From NCBI GenBank assembly GCA_004552155.1, contig SFPF01000136.1:1-7979 (forward strand): a stretch of DNA of 7,979 nucleotides, in the 5' to 3' direction. The notes below the pieces were generated by a model. It saw only the letters and a list, made by a program, of their open reading frames with translations, did not search any database and was not told the DNA's origin. This document shows, piece after piece, positions 1 to 6,757 of the stretch (position 1 is the stretch's first letter; the number at the start of each line of letters is the position of its first letter). Source of the DNA: Bacteroidales bacterium (GTDB lineage: Bacteria > Bacteroidota > Bacteroidia > Bacteroidales > Bacteroidaceae). Both the position numbers and the translations under genes were made by a program.

Positions 1-1244
1 TTTCTTTTGTGAGCCAAATGATGGTTTGCATTATGCTTCGCATGGCGAGGTAGGCGATGAATGCCAGCCAGAGGCGGTTGTTGCCTTGTGGCACGGGCAG
101 CAGGAAGTATATGGCGAAGAACGTGGCGCTTGCGCTCATCACGGCGAGTAGCATTCCGCGGGTGTCGGTTTGCCCGATGAACACGCCGTCCCACACAAAT
201 GCCGCCATCGATGCCAGGGGAATGGCGAGGCACCACCAGCGGTAGCCGACGGCGGCGTTGACAACGGCAGCGTCGGACGTCAGCAGGGTGAATATTTGCC
301 GGGGCAGCAGGGTGTAGGCGGTGGCGTAGAGGGTCATCACCAGGGTGCCCCACACCATGAGGTGCTTCACGCAGTTGTGGCGCATGCGGTGGTTGCCTTC
401 GCCCACAAATCGGCCCACGAGAGCTTCGCCGGCGAATGCTATGCCGTCCATGAAATAGGAGAAGAGGATGAACAGTTGCATTATCAGGGCGTTGACGGCG
501 AGGGTGAGGTCGCCGCTGCGTGCGCCTATCGACACGAACGACAGTGTGACCAGAATCATGCAGAAGCTGCGCACGAAGATGTGGCTGTTTACGGCGGTCA
601 TTCGCTTCAGCTCGTGCCACTGAAGTATTTCGCGCAGTTGCAGGTTGCGGAGTAGGTTGGGGTGTTTGTGTGCCAGCAGTGGCTATGCCTATGAATCCCA
701 TGCCAAAGCCGTAGACGGCAACGAGGCTTGCCACCACGTTGAGCGAGTCGACCACGATGGAGATGTGCATGGCGCTTTTGGAATCTTGCATGCCCAGAAA
801 CCAACCTTTCAGCGCCATCATGGTGAGCACGGCGGGAGCGCCCCACACCACTATGAGATAGTAGCTTCGAGCCAGGGCGAGCACCTGAGGTGATGGGGCG
901 ATGATGGCGAGGGTGAGCCGTTGCAGCGGGTGCTGCAGCGCCACTATTGTGAGTGCTATTGCCAGAGCCAAGGCGCAGGCGCGCACGAGTGCACCGCGGG
1001 CAGCTGCCATGTCGCCGCGACCGTAGGCTTGGGCGGTGATGCCCGATGTGCCCATGCGCAGGAATCCGAAGTTCCAGTAGGTGAGGTTGAACATCATTGC
1101 GCCCACCGACATTGCCCCGATGAACATGGCGTCGCCCAAGTGTCCGGCTATGGTGAGGTCGATTAGCCCCAGCAGCGGCACGGTGATGTTGGTGATGATT
1201 GACGGTAGCGCGATGCGCAGAATCTGGCGGTCGATGCTATGCAT
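1..1244 (-). pseudogene. DinF-like MATE family efflux transporter, frame-disrupted and truncated by window edge
   Basis: An inner-membrane multidrug/toxic-compound extrusion protein of the kind that swaps Na+ or H+ for cationic substrates. The ATG at 1242-1244 opens a DinF-type start (MHSIDRQILRIALPSIITN), then IPLLGL-like and AGHLGD motifs, and a WNFGFLRMGTSGITAQAYG stretch at about residues 57-75, which is diagnostic of the DinF branch. About 188 codons run in this frame to GFGMGFIGIA near 681. Homology then continues in another frame (LLAHKHPNLLRNLQ, later SYFMDGIAFAGEALVG and DGVFIGQTDTRGM) and runs off the left edge after about 226 more codons. The usual linker helix after GIA (a GTxxAQxxG-like stretch, roughly 20 residues) is absent, so bases seem lost, not merely slipped. 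The original frame happens to stay open to position 1, so an automatic caller may report one misleading ORF. The start lies 3 bases after the mfd stop, suggesting co-transcription. The family is certain; the exact substrate is unknown. Confidence 0.85.
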
Positions 1245-1247
1245 GGG

Positions 1248-2705
1248 TTACAGCGATTGCAGTTGGGTGATTTCCTGGAGGATGCTCACGGCTTGCTCCA
1301 CAGTGGTGACGTTGTGGATGAGCATCGAGCGCCGGCTGTTGACTTCGCGCAGCTTGCAGCGGCGGGTGTTTTGCTGCAGATATTGCAGTATTCTGCCGAA
1401 AGCCGGCGATTGATAGTAGGCGCGGTTTTCTTCGCCCACGAAGTAGATGTACATTTCGCTCTGCTTGAGCATCACCTTTTCGATGCCGAGGGTGCGTGCA
1501 ATGCGTCGCAGGCTAACTATTCTAATCAGTTCGAGAGCCTCGTGCGGAATGCGGCCGAAACGGTCCTCCAGGCGTTTGCGGAACTCCATCACGTCGGTTT
1601 CGCGCTCCATGTTGTCGAGTTCCTGATAGAGGCTTATTCGTTCGCCCTCCTGCGGCACATAGGTGGCAGGCAGCATCAGTTCGAGGTCGGTGTCAATCAC
1701 GCAGTCCGACACGTAGGCGGTGTCGTCGTCCTGCAGCTTGTCGTTGAGCGCTTTGCGGTCGCTGAAGGTGTCGGCAAACTCCTCGGTGGAGAGTTCGAGC
1801 ATAGCCTCCTTGAGCACTTTCTGATAGGTTTCGTATCCTAAGTCGGCAATGAAACCGCTCTGTTCGGCACCGAGCAGGTTGCCTGCGCCGCGTATGTCGA
1901 GGTCTTGCATGGCAATGTGTATGCCGCTGCCCAGGTCGGAGAAGCTCTCGATGGCTTGCAGGCGTCGGCGAGAGGTGGGCGAGAGGGTTTTGCCGGGCGG
2001 GACGAGGAGGTAGCAGAATGCTTTGCGCGAGCTGCGACCCACGCGTCCGCGCAGCTGGTGCAGTTCGCTCAAGCCAAATGCCTGTGCGTTGTTGATGATT
2101 ATGGTGTTGACGTTAGGCATGTCGATGCCGCTTTCGATGATAGTGGTGGCAATGAGCACGTCGTAGTCGTGATTGGCAAAGTCGATAATCACCTGTTCGA
2201 GTTTTTCGGGCTTCATCTGACCGTGACCCACCACCACGCGGGCGTCAGGCACCAGGCGACGCACCATCTGCTCGAGGTGCGTCAGTCCGTCGATGTGATT
2301 GTTTACGATGAACACCTGCCCGTTTCGCGACATCTCGAAGTTGATGGCTTCGCTCACTATGTCGTCGTCGAGCGAGTTCACCGAGGTGAGTATGGGGTAG
2401 CGGTTGGCGGGAGGTGTGGTGATTGTGCTCAGGTCGCGAGCGCCCATCAGCGAGAACTGCAGGGTGCGCGGTATGGGTGTGGCGCTCATAGTTAGGGTGT
2501 CGACGTTCACCTTCATCTGTTTGAGCTTTTCTTTCACGCTCACGCCAAACTTCTGTTCTTCATCAACCACCAGCAGCCCGAGGTCCTTGAACTTGATGTT
2601 TTTGCCAATTATCTTGTGGGTGCCAATGAGGATGTCGATTTTGCCGTCGGCAAGGTCCTTTGTGATTTGTGTCACGTCCTTGGCTTTTCGGGCGCGGCTG
2701 AGATA
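1248..2705 (-). CDS. mfd: mfd segment 4: rest of helicase motor and C-terminal TRCF domain
   Basis: The frame starts with YLSRARKAKDVTQITKDLAD, upstream of the GTG at 2673-2675 that an ORF caller would choose. It contains motif II VVDEEQKFG near 2544-2570, motif III TMSATPIPRTL, the second RecA lobe (EAINFEMSRNGQVFIVNN, GHGQM, ATTIIESGID), motif VI QLRGRVGRS near 2039-2065, and the translocation (TRG) region SDLGSGIHIAMQDLDIRGAG with GAEQSGF. The TRCF C-terminal domain then masks UvrA binding in the resting protein, and ends in LQEITQLQSL at the TAA 1248-1250. This segment is about 485 codons without internal damage. On its own it would lack the Walker A box, so it could not be an active translocase. 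Confidence 0.9.
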   Translation of the reverse strand, partial: YLSRARKAKDVTQITKDLADGKIDILIGTHKIIGKNIKFKDLGLLVVDEEQKFGVSVKEKLKQMKVNVDTLTMSATPIPRTLQFSLMGARDLSTITTPPANRYPILTSVNSLDDDIVSEAINFEMSRNGQVFIVNNHIDGLTHLEQMVRRLVPDARVVVGHGQMKPEKLEQVIIDFANHDYDVLIATTIIESGIDMPNVNTIIINNAQAFGLSELHQLRGRVGRSSRKAFCYLLVPPGKTLSPTSRRRLQAIESFSDLGSGIHIAMQDLDIRGAGNLLGAEQSGFIADLGYETYQKVLKEAMLELSTEEFADTFSDRKALNDKLQDDDTAYVSDCVIDTDLELMLPATYVPQEGERISLYQELDNMERETDVMEFRKRLEDRFGRIPHEALELIRIVSLRRIARTLGIEKVMLKQSEMYIYFVGEENRAYYQSPAFGRILQYLQQNTRRCKLREVNSRRSMLIHNVTTVEQAVSILQEITQLQSL

Positions 2706-2706
2706 G

Positions 2707-2979
2707 TTGAAATGCCAGCACGGTGGTGGGCACCAGCACGGCGGTCTGTTTGCCGTCGACGGCAGCCTTGAAGGCGGCGCGTATTGCCACCTCGGTTTTG
2801 CCGAAGCCCACGTCGCCGCAAATCAGGCGGTCCATCGGGCGGTCGCTCTCCATGTCGGCTTTCACGGCGTTGGTGGCTTTGAGCTGGTCGGGGGTGTCCT
2901 CGTAGATGAAAGATGCTTCAAGCTCGTGTTGCATATATCCGTCGGGGGTGAAGGCGAAGCCTTTTTGTGCGCGACGGGC
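2707..2979 (-). CDS. mfd: mfd segment 3: first half of helicase lobe 1
   Basis: The frame picks up at ARRAQKGFAFTPDGYMQHEL (about 2918-2979) and carries the translocase motor's entry motifs: EDTPDQLKAT (Q-motif-like), the Walker A box GDVGFGKTE with its lysine at 2797-2799, and motif Ia VLVPTTVLAFQ ending at 2707-2709. The in-frame tail after FQ, down to a stop at 2563, does not resemble Mfd. The long linker helix that normally joins the RID to this lobe (a KDIARDLIKLY-like stretch) is missing at its 5' end, and the HYxxFxxR helix that follows motif Ia is missing at its 3' end. Confidence 0.85.
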
Positions 2980-2983
2980 GGCG

Positions 2984-4349
2984 GGTGCGTTCTTTCACGC
3001 GGTTCCATGCGCCCGAACCCAGTTTGTTTAGGCGCGGTTGTTCGCCTTCCTTGCCTCGATATTTCGACAGTTTGTGCAGTGCGTGAATCGACACGAACAC
3101 CACATCGTTGTTCAGATAGCTGATTTTGATGCATTCCTGCGGGGTGCCGTTCACCGAGGTTGTCACCAATCCGCCGAAGCGACCCACGCCGTAGTCCATG
3201 TGCACCACGTAGTCGCCCACCTCAATCTGGTTGAGTTCCTTGAGCGACAGGGCGAGTTTGCCGCCGCGTGCGCGGTCGCTCTTCAGGTTGTATTTGTGGA
3301 AACGGTCGAAAATCTGATGGTCGGTGAACACGCACATCTTCAGGTCGTTGTCGACGAAGCCTTCGTGCAGGGTTTTCAGCACCGGGGTGAAAGTGATATC
3401 GTCGCCGCGGTCGTTGAAGATGGCTTTGAGGCGTTCAATCTGCTTGCTGCTGTCGGAGAGGATGAACAGGCGGTAGCCGTCGGCAATGAAGCGCTTGAAC
3501 GAGTCGCCGATGAGGTCGAAATTTTTGTGATAGATGCCTTGGGGAGTGCAGTGCAGCGACATGCGCGCCACGCCTTTCTCGTCGGCTGCTTCGCCTTGAC
3601 GGTACACCAGATGTGAGAACCGTGCAAACTCCGAGGCAAACTCGTCGGCGTCGACCACTTTGCTCATGGCTTGCGAGTCGTAGTCGTCGGCAATGAGTGC
3701 GCTGTGCGATATGTTTTCCTCGCTGATTTCCTTCACGCGGCTGAGCAGCCATTGCGGGTTGTGGCACAGCAGCATGGCGTCGGTGCCTATGAAGTTGAGC
3801 AGCGACACGCCTTTGCCTGACGACGAACCGCTGTTGCCCATGATGTACACCGAGTCGACGCGTTGCTCCGAGAGTTGCGTCTCCACGTTGAACGAGCGTA
3901 TGCTTTCGATGTCGTCGCCGAAGAAGTCGATGCGGTAGGGCAGTTCGTTGGAGTAGGAGTAGACGTCGAAAATCGAGCCGCGAATCGAGAACTGGCCCGG
4001 CTCGTAGACGTAGTCGACCTGCACAAACCCCAGTTCGCGCAGCCGCTTTGCCACGTCAATCATGTCGGCGGTGCCGCCGCTCGTCAGACACACGGTGTTT
4101 TTGTCCACCTCGTCGCGGGCAGCCACCCGTTCGGCAAGCGCTTCGGGGTAGGTCACCACCCAGCGCAACTGCTTGTTTTCGTTCCACTGGTTGAGCACCT
4201 CGGTGCGCAGAATTTCGTTCGGCGCGTCGATTTGGCCGTATTTGATGTCGCGCTTATATCCCGAGGGGAATATGAGCACCTGCTGTTCGCCCGCAATTTG
4301 GCACAGGTCGTGATACATATATCCGGCTTCGTCGAGGTCGTTGTTTGCG
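2984..4349 (-). CDS. mfd: mfd segment 2: UvrB-homology and RNA-polymerase-interacting domains
   Basis: The frame begins with NNDLDEAGYMYHDL around 4309-4349 and stays open well past 2984. It holds the catalytically dead UvrB-like module that binds UvrA (FPSGYKRDIKYGQIDAPNEI; later GQFSIRGSIFDVYSYSNELP, the strand-rich region typical of the family). It then holds the Tudor-like RID that grips the RNA polymerase beta subunit (LNQIEVGDYVVHMDYGVGRF, followed by HALHKLSKYRGKEGEQPRLN). Homology ends at GAWNRVKERT near 2984-2995. The 20-odd residues after that in this frame, down to the stop at 2918, are out of frame. An internal ATG at 4316-4318 could be mistaken for the gene start, but it lies inside the conserved domain. 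Confidence 0.9.
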
Positions 4350-4430
4350 TCCGCGTCCCGAGAGCAGGCTTTTCAGTGCCTCGCGCCGCGCCGCGGTGTT
4401 GAACAAATTGCTTAGCTCAGTTATTTCCAC
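4346..4430 (-). CDS. mfd: mfd segment 1: N-terminal leader
   Basis: About 28 codons from the GTG start, reading MEITELSNLFNTAARREALK then SLLSGRGRK. This resembles the helical start of Bacteroidales Mfd. The frame then becomes nonsense and stops at TAA 4254-4256. The next part of the family, which normally leads through a conserved glycine/serine-rich strand and an alpha helix of UvrB-homology domain 1, is not found in any frame. Identification rests on position and on the continuation in segment 2. Confidence 0.6.
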
Positions 4431-4468
4431 TGTGGTTTTAGCTTATGAAGGGTGTGCATAAATGTCAT
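4421..4468 (-). other. leader micro-ORF overlapping the mfd start
   Basis: A 15-codon ATG ORF (MTFMHTLHKLKPQWK, stop TAA 4421-4423) begins 38 bases before the GTG of mfd and ends inside its third codon. The overlap would allow translational coupling to the non-ATG start. Nothing shows that it is translated; it may be chance. Confidence 0.2.
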
Positions 4469-4470
4469 GA

Positions 4471-4498
4471 GCATCGGCGAGGCTGCCTCGCGAGATGC
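4471..4498. other. imperfect hairpin between S41 protease and mfd
   Basis: Arms GCATC/GATGC enclose a 1-2 base bulge and then GCGAGG/CCTCGC with a 3-base loop. It lies 13 bases after the S41 stop and 40 bases before mfd. There is no T run on the minus-strand side, so it is not a convincing intrinsic terminator. It may be an RNA-processing or stabilising stem at the 3' end of the protease message, or the tip of the mfd leader. Confidence 0.4.
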
Positions 4499-4511
4499 CG
4501 CGCATTTACCT

Positions 4512-6224
4512 TTATTTCTTTGCTTTGCCAGTTTTCTTGGGCGACTTTTGCACCGGAGCTGCAAGGTTGAGTATGCGTTCCAGTTCGCCTTCGGTGTCGA
4601 GCACCCGTTTCACTTCTTTCAGGCAATCGTCGTCGCGCATCTGCATCTCCACCACGCCCGGCTCGAAGTAGTAGCGTTTCACTATTTCCATGCCAAGGAT
4701 TTCGGCAATGTCTTTGCGGTTCACGTCGAGGTCGTGGTTGAGGTCGTGCTTGAGCAGCTTCGACAGTTTGGCAAACTCAGCCTTCACCGAGTCGTTGGCG
4801 TAGCCTTCGGCTTCAGCGGCTTTTTGCAGCTGCTCGAGTCCGGTTTCGCACACCTTGTCGTAGTTGAAACGCGCCGGGTCGATAAACGCCTTGAATTGGT
4901 TGAAAATATCGTCGGTGATTTCAAATTTGTCGGGCGAGGCAATCGAGTCGTGCTCGCTGCGATATTTGGTGGCGAAATCGAAAGCCCAATAGTCGCGCAC
5001 GATGTTGTAAGCCAGGCGGTTGACTTTGCCAAAATCCACCTTGATGTCGGGTGTTATGCCGCCACCGTCGCGCACTTCGCGACCGTGAGCCGTCTTAAAC
5101 ACCGAAGTGAGGCTGTCGGGTATGCGCATTGCCGAGCCGTCGGCGTTGCGGTGCGAGTAGTCAATTTCCTGAATGAGACGACCGCTGGGGATGTAGTATT
5201 TCGCTATTGTCACTTTCAGCAGGGCGTCGTAGGGCAGCTGGCGAGTGGTTTGCACCAGTCCCTTGCCGAATGAGCGGCCGCCCACCACCACAGCGCGGTC
5301 GAGGTCCTGCAGGGCGCCGGTTACAATCTCCGAAGCTGAAGCCGAGCCGCCGTCAACCAGCACAAACAGCGGAATCTTGGTGTCGACAGGCTCTTGGGTG
5401 GTTTTGTAGATTTTGGTGTCCTGCACCTGTCGGCCGCGGGTTTGCAGCACTTCGGTGCCTTTGGGCACAAACAATCCCACCACCTGCACAGCCTGCTCGA
5501 GCAAGCCGCCGCCGTTGCCGCGAAGGTCAAGCGCAATGGCTTTCACGTTAGGGTTGGTCTTGAGCGTGAGCAGTGCTTCCTTGGTGGCGCTGCCGGTTTT
5601 CTCGTTGAAGGTGGAAATGTTGATGTATCCCACGCAACCGTGCGTCACGCCGTAGAAAGGCACAGGGTTCACCTTTATTTTTTCGCGAGTGATGTTGAAA
5701 GTCTTCACGCTGTCGGCATCGTAGGGGCGAATCACCTTCACCGTCAGCTGTGTCTTAGGCGTGCCTTTCAGGCGTGCGCTCACCTGGTCGCTTTTCATGC
5801 CCACAGTGCTGGTGGTGTCGATTTGCACAATTTTGTCGCCGGCACGTATTCCGGCACGCGCAGCCGGGGTGCCGATTTGCGGTTCGGAGAAATACACGCA
5901 TCCGTTTCGCTCCGAGATATACGAGCCGATGCCTCCGTATTCGCCTGTCGAAACCACCATAAAGTCGTCTTGGTCTTTTGCCGAGATATATTCGGTGTAA
6001 GGGTCAACCTCGTTGAGCATCGCCTTGATGGCTGTCTCAATCGACTTTTGTGCGTCGATAGTGTCGACATAAAACGCGTTAAGTTCCTTGAACAGGCTAT
6101 TGAATATGTTCATGTTGCGCGAAATCGACGCATTGTCGTTGCGCTTAAACGCACCCATTGCCGCCGGTGCTACCACCGCTGCCGTCAGGGCTGCCATAAG
6201 TAATGTTTTAAAGACTTTCTTCAT
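4512..6224 (-). CDS. S41 family C-terminal processing peptidase (CtpA/Prc-like), exported
   Basis: A serine protease that trims or degrades envelope proteins from exposed C-termini, acting in the periplasm. The ATG at 6222-6224 gives 570 residues. A longer reading from a TTG at 6237-6239 is possible, but the ATG places the signal peptide correctly: MKKVF, a hydrophobic core, and an AMGA cleavage-like site at about residue 25. Then come a cap helix with YTEYIS (about 76-81), a PDZ domain (about 95-165; YGGIGSYI, PAARAGIRAGDKI) that reads substrate tails, and the S41 core with LDLRGNGGG (about 232-240). The Ser-Lys dyad is GGSASASEI with Ser296 (and Glu299) plus SFGKGLVQ with Lys321, the standard 25-residue spacing. 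After the core there is a long C-terminal region with a Lys-rich end (KKTGKAKK). It is complete, with no frame change. It reads away from the tRNA pair, from a promoter at 6257-6264. mfd follows after 81 bases. Confidence 0.93.
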   Translation of the reverse strand: MKKVFKTLLMAALTAAVVAPAAMGAFKRNDNASISRNMNIFNSLFKELNAFYVDTIDAQKSIETAIKAMLNEVDPYTEYISAKDQDDFMVVSTGEYGGIGSYISERNGCVYFSEPQIGTPAARAGIRAGDKIVQIDTTSTVGMKSDQVSARLKGTPKTQLTVKVIRPYDADSVKTFNITREKIKVNPVPFYGVTHGCVGYINISTFNEKTGSATKEALLTLKTNPNVKAIALDLRGNGGGLLEQAVQVVGLFVPKGTEVLQTRGRQVQDTKIYKTTQEPVDTKIPLFVLVDGGSASASEIVTGALQDLDRAVVVGGRSFGKGLVQTTRQLPYDALLKVTIAKYYIPSGRLIQEIDYSHRNADGSAMRIPDSLTSVFKTAHGREVRDGGGITPDIKVDFGKVNRLAYNIVRDYWAFDFATKYRSEHDSIASPDKFEITDDIFNQFKAFIDPARFNYDKVCETGLEQLQKAAEAEGYANDSVKAEFAKLSKLLKHDLNHDLDVNRKDIAEILGMEIVKRYYFEPGVVEMQMRDDDCLKEVKRVLDTEGELERILNLAAPVQKSPKKTGKAKK

Positions 6225-6256
6225 GTCGAGTTGCTTCAATTCTTTGTTCTAAAAGG

Positions 6257-6264
6257 CAAAATTA
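6257..6264 (-). promoter_or_regulatory. Bacteroidetes-type -7 element for the S41 protease gene
   Basis: On the minus strand this reads TAATTTTG, matching TAnnTTTG, 32 bases before the ATG. The nearest TTTG upstream (6291-6294) is 26 bases away, longer than the usual 19-21, so the -33 box is weak or absent. The surrounding GTAGTAATTTTGCC is identical to that before pnuC. Confidence 0.6.
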
Positions 6265-6348
6265 CTACTTATACTTCTATTTCTATGCCCCAAAATGCTT
6301 AAAAAACATTTAACTTCGGCTTTTATTGCATTTTTTTTGGTAAAGGTG

Positions 6349-6379
6349 TTGCATAATTAAAATATTGGCAGTAATTTTG
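6349..6379 (+). promoter_or_regulatory. Bacteroidetes-type promoter for the tRNA-Asn pair
   Basis: TTG at 6349-6351, a 20-base spacer, then TAATTTTG at 6372-6379. This fits the sigma-ABfr (RpoD-type) consensus of Bacteroidetes. The first tRNA starts 46 bases downstream, leaving a short 5' leader for RNase P to remove. Confidence 0.7.
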
Positions 6380-6424
6380 CATCGCAATTCGCCGGAGCAC
6401 CCGTGCAAAAGTGAAGATGCAACT

Positions 6425-6498
6425 GCTTCAATAGCTCAGTTGGTTAGAGCACCTGACTGTTAATCAGGGGGTCGTTGGTTCAAGTCCATCTTGAAGCG
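6425..6498 (+). tRNA. tRNA-Asn (anticodon GTT), copy 1
   Basis: A 74-base cloverleaf: acceptor GCTTCAA/TTGAAGC (7 perfect pairs), D-stem GCTC/GAGC with a 9-base loop, anticodon stem CCTGA/TCAGG around CTGTTAA (anticodon GTT), a 5-base variable loop, T-stem GTTGG/CCATC with loop TTCAAGT, and discriminator G. The T-stem has a U-U opposition at the 50:64 pair. No CCA end is encoded (GCA follows the stem), so CCA must be added enzymatically. Confidence 0.95.
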
Positions 6499-6517
6499 CA
6501 AACATAACGGCAAATAT

Positions 6518-6591
6518 GCTTCAATAGCTCAGTTGGTTAGAGCACCTGACTGTTAATCAGGGGGTCGTTGGTTCAAGTCCATCTTGAAGCG
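6518..6591 (+). tRNA. tRNA-Asn (anticodon GTT), copy 2
   Basis: Base-for-base identical to the first copy, including the U-U T-stem mismatch and the missing CCA. It lies 93 bases downstream. Identity extends to 79 bases, taking in one flanking base on the left and four on the right, so this is a tandem duplication of the gene. Both are probably made as one transcript that ends at the terminator at 6601-6633. Confidence 0.95.
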
Positions 6592-6600
6592 CAAATAAGA

Positions 6601-6633
6601 GTCCTGCAACTCCGATGAGTTGCGGGACTTTTT
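6601..6633 (+). terminator. rho-independent terminator of the tRNA-Asn operon
   Basis: A 12-pair stem (6601-6612 with 6617-6628, one G-T pair), tetraloop CGAT, then TTTTT. It begins 9 bases after the second tRNA. Confidence 0.92.
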
Positions 6634-6640
6634 CGCTTTT

Positions 6641-6685
6641 CAAGTCCGACTTGTCTGACTTGTCCGACGGGTCAGACACAGACAG
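6641..6685. repeat. degenerate 9-base tandem repeat
   Basis: Consecutive units read CAAGTCCGA, CTTGTCTGA, CTTGTCCGA, CGGGTCAGA and a poor fifth CACAGACAG. They sit just after the tRNA terminator, between convergent transcripts. I recall similar short GTCCGACTTGTC-type runs in Bacteroidales intergenic regions, but their function is unknown to me. Confidence 0.6.
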
Positions 6686-6690
6686 CATAA

Positions 6691-6718
6691 CCCAAAGCGG
6701 GCTCGCAATGAAGCCCGC
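6691..6718 (-). terminator. possible terminator downstream of pnuC
   Basis: On the minus strand GCGGGCT and AGCCCGC form a 7-pair GC-rich stem with an 8-base loop, followed by TTTGGGTT. It starts 40 bases after the pnuC stop. The T run is short, so termination may be partial. Confidence 0.5.
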
Positions 6719-6757
6719 CGTATCCGATCCAATCTGCGAGGGGTGGTATTGCTGAGG

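Larger units (their letters stand above)
1248..4430 (-). pseudogene. mfd: mfd, transcription-repair coupling factor, split into four reading-frame segments
   Basis: Mfd is the cytosolic ATPase that pushes stalled RNA polymerase off DNA lesions and recruits UvrA for strand-specific excision repair. The whole family architecture can be read in order: N-terminal leader, UvrB-homology domains, CarD-like RNA-polymerase-interacting domain, both RecA-like helicase lobes and the C-terminal TRCF domain. It lies in four consecutive segments in frames that change at about 4341-4352, 2968-2983 and 2706. At each change, residues that relatives carry are missing, so the protein cannot be restored by simple +1/-1 correction. 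I chose the GTG at 4428-4430 because it follows an in-frame TAA (4443-4445) by four codons and begins a family-like N-terminus (MEITELSNLFN...). The summed length is roughly 1,075 residues, a little short of the 1,100-plus usual for the family. No clear promoter precedes it; read-through from the S41 gene 81 bases upstream is possible. Either a pseudogene or an assembly-damaged intact gene. Confidence 0.9.

Noticed and set aside
170..655. Plus-strand 161-codon open frame over the MATE gene
   Set aside because: Its residues are low-complexity His/Gly/Ala-rich antisense of the MATE codons, with no family resemblance or promoter.
607..846. Minus-strand 79-codon frame inside the MATE gene
   Set aside because: It is the third frame, neither of the two that show MATE homology; Arg/His-rich shadow.
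2700..2712. Programmed ribosomal frameshifting as the cause of the mfd frame changes
   Set aside because: There is no slippery heptamer or pseudoknot, and conserved residues are absent, which frameshifting cannot explain.
4452..5273. 273-codon plus-strand open frame
   Set aside because: Antisense to the clearly real S41 protease; the length comes from codon bias of the gene below it.
5394..6203. 269-codon plus-strand open frame
   Set aside because: Antisense to the PDZ and N-terminal part of the S41 protease, with no recognisable domain.
6377..6422. TTGCATC/GATGCAA dyad before the first tRNA
   Set aside because: One arm overlaps the promoter -7 element and would not be in the transcript, so it cannot act as an RNA stem.
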